Shown here piece by piece: positions 63,801-64,000 of a stretch of 64,000 bases of DNA. Both the position numbers and the translations under genes were made by a program. Within the stretch, counting starts at the first letter, position 1. Every line of letters begins with the position of its first letter. The stretch lies in the NCBI GenBank assembly GCA_004020645.1, contig SAQL01000001.1, positions 25,167 through 89,166 of the forward strand, written 5' to 3'. The stretch is from Mesorhizobium sp. (GTDB lineage Bacteria; Pseudomonadota; Alphaproteobacteria; Rhizobiales; Rhizobiaceae). Under the pieces are notes generated by a model, which worked only from the letters and a program-made list of their open reading frames with translations, did no database searches and had not been told where the DNA came from.

Positions 63801-64000
63801 CGTCGCGGCCTTCGCCCAGTTTGCTGACATGCCCAGCGATGATGTCGTCGACCTCGCTGCGGCTCGCCGCAATTTTCTGCAGGTCTGCTTCCAGCGCACG
63901 TCTGAGAATGTCACGGCCTTCGGCCAGTTTCTCGACTTGGCCGGCAACCAGCCCGTCGATGCTCGACCGGCTTTCCGCCAGTTTGGCGAGGTCGTCTTCA
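60874..64000 (-). CDS. Giant repeat protein, probable Growth Pole Ring protein (GPR/RgsE) C-terminal part; runs off right edge
   Basis: The frame is open from the stop at 60874 to the window edge, over 1040 residues, with the start outside. The visible part is nearly all helical. At the N-terminal side are 36-residue repeats (63679-64000), then 29-residue repeats opening with AD-x-x-L (62752-63459) containing 11-residue units. A helical region (residues about 285-690 from the Met at 63603), a Pro-rich linker and a conserved C-terminal globular domain follow, with SIELWDRYRRGERDVFTRRL and YLTSDTGKVYTMLAHASGRL. Apolipoprotein-like giant proteins with this architecture form a ring at the growing pole of Agrobacterium and Sinorhizobium. 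The orthology is my inference. Confidence 0.75.
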   Translation of the reverse strand, partial: EDDLAKLAESRSSIDGLVAGQVEKLAEGRDILRRALEADLQKIAASRSEVDDIIAGHVSKLGEGRDALTRALEDDLSKLADTRKEVDRSLSGHIDQIAARSTDISDAIAADVEKIEQAFSRQTGIIEERAGTMERALSTGVDNVRSVLEKSAVFVAGALREKVMEVTSALHEQAGAAFSDADRKIAERAEQTSAALLARAEDIARTFEEADRRLAARAEDTSSALIARAEDTSSAIMARVDDTSNSLLTRAQETADQLAARASEIAGTFDAADQKLVARAVETAQSLAARAGDILRNFEGADERLGVRIGESAEALAARASDLGRIFDAADQQLISRIAEGSEALSARASEIGRIFDDADHRLVSRIADSTSTIGEHADNIVGAFASTEQRVAERARQTGQELAVHAREIEQALAGADERLASSAAAAAARVEEQVAGVENRLVYTTETIGQKLNEQVSTAEAQLISRANSIAETFTAVGQHIGQSTNDAAKTIGTNTRELNTMLAARSAEISKILDETARPLVERFAQGGSELQKSMEEVTERATEKLRSENATLVNALASRTAETLSAVEGARSTLADSVADLIGRMSTSSSQLGQLIEQAAANLGQVDERLTGSTQSFAATTEKAAQTFASSARLVDSNTTRLTELSSATLREVASIATKFDEHSRLLSSASDLLSSAQSNLEHTLERQSSLEDLAVGLVKKSEDLEKVMRSFEDLVGQTLQNAEGKTLESADKIRTAISDVVDSATKRFADATEEMRRTAGSIKSELDLTRAELKKGVIEMPEEAKESTTAIRRAVSEQISALKELSEIVAKSGRNTDSSEPRNLRPAPQAPATRATEPQRRPPGPQPEPLGPQAPSGDAALRGTLDLERPAETAPRQRDPNGRTPQGGWVRDLLTGASREEGTKPAAPSEAPRSAPAQRSPLHVVESLNSLSVDIARAIDHDASIELWDRYRRGERDVFTRRLYTLKGQQTFDEIRRKYQMEAEFRAAVDRYCDDFEKLLKDVSRNDRDNMMAQTYLTSDTGKVYTMLAHASGRLH
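62752..63459 (-). repeat. 29-residue tandem repeats in the giant protein
   Basis: Successive units open with ADRKIAERAE, ADRRLAARAE, ADQKLVARAV, ADERLGVRIG, ADQQLISRIA, ADHRLVSRIA and TEQRVAERAR. Each is 29 residues (87 bases), except the second, which carries a 33-residue extension made of three 11-residue units such as EDTSSALIARA and EDTSSAIMARV. Confidence 0.93.
63679..64000 (-). repeat. 36-residue tandem repeats in the giant protein
   Basis: Three successive units (63679-63786, 63787-63894, 63895-64000) open with LEDDLSKLADTRKEVD, LEADLQKIAASRSEVD and EDDLAKLAESRSSID, and carry GHVSKLGEGRD or GQVEKLAEGRD in the second half (the last unit diverges there). The period is 36 residues (108 bases). 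The array continues beyond the window. Confidence 0.92.

Overview
The window looks like chromosomal DNA of a Mesorhizobium-type alphaproteobacterium (Hyphomicrobiales). The basis is the high GC content, the divK-pleD pair, the topA-rnr-DUF983-Nudix string near rpmG, the DUF502/recG/sdhE/mfd neighbourhood, the class II DAHP synthase, a DUF2865 protein, and rhizobial-style palindromic intergenic repeats. No phage, conjugation, symbiosis, rRNA or tRNA genes were found; this is core chromosome with small accessory patches.

Layout. 1-4.2 kb: an anti-sigma (partial)/ECF sigma pair divergent from a secreted subtilase, then an unrecognised secreted protein and a DUF3572 protein. 4.4-6.2 kb: divK-pleD, cell-cycle phosphorelay and c-di-GMP synthesis. 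6.7-16.1 kb: a long minus-strand block holding topA, rnr, DUF983, a Nudix hydrolase, an MFS transporter, a YqfO/CutA-like protein and rpmG, with an EamA permease beyond. 16.5-30.4 kb: mostly plus-strand housekeeping genes: ccdA, glmU, glmS (both amino-sugar steps toward UDP-GlcNAc), DUF502, sdhE, mfd and class II DAHP synthase, with recG convergent.

30.6-38 kb is mixed: a RES/Xre-type toxin-antitoxin pair, GFA-family protein, dgkA, hemerythrin, coupled DedA/DUF1003 membrane proteins, a 3-methyladenine glycosylase, nadE behind a repeat-rich leader, and a frameshifted GNAT gene. 38-45 kb: an ABC exporter bracketed by two inverted copies of a palindromic repeat, gltX, a DUF2865 protein and maeB. 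45.7-51.5 kb is accessory: a TetR regulator with a palindromic operator touching its start codon, a hydrolase remnant, a LysR/metallo-hydrolase divergon, an atypical SDR and an LpxH-like phosphatase.

51.7-58 kb: an MFS transporter, a dipeptide epimerase and a four-gene Mla/MCE lipid-transport operon (STAS-MlaE, MlaF, MlaD, lipoprotein). 58.5-64 kb: an exported aldose epimerase, an SRPBCC protein and, running off the right edge, the C-terminal part of a giant repeat protein resembling the Growth Pole Ring protein (GPR/RgsE) of Rhizobiales. Its 36-, 29- and 11-residue repeats are the most striking structure in the window. All functional assignments rest on reading motifs by eye; no database search was possible.
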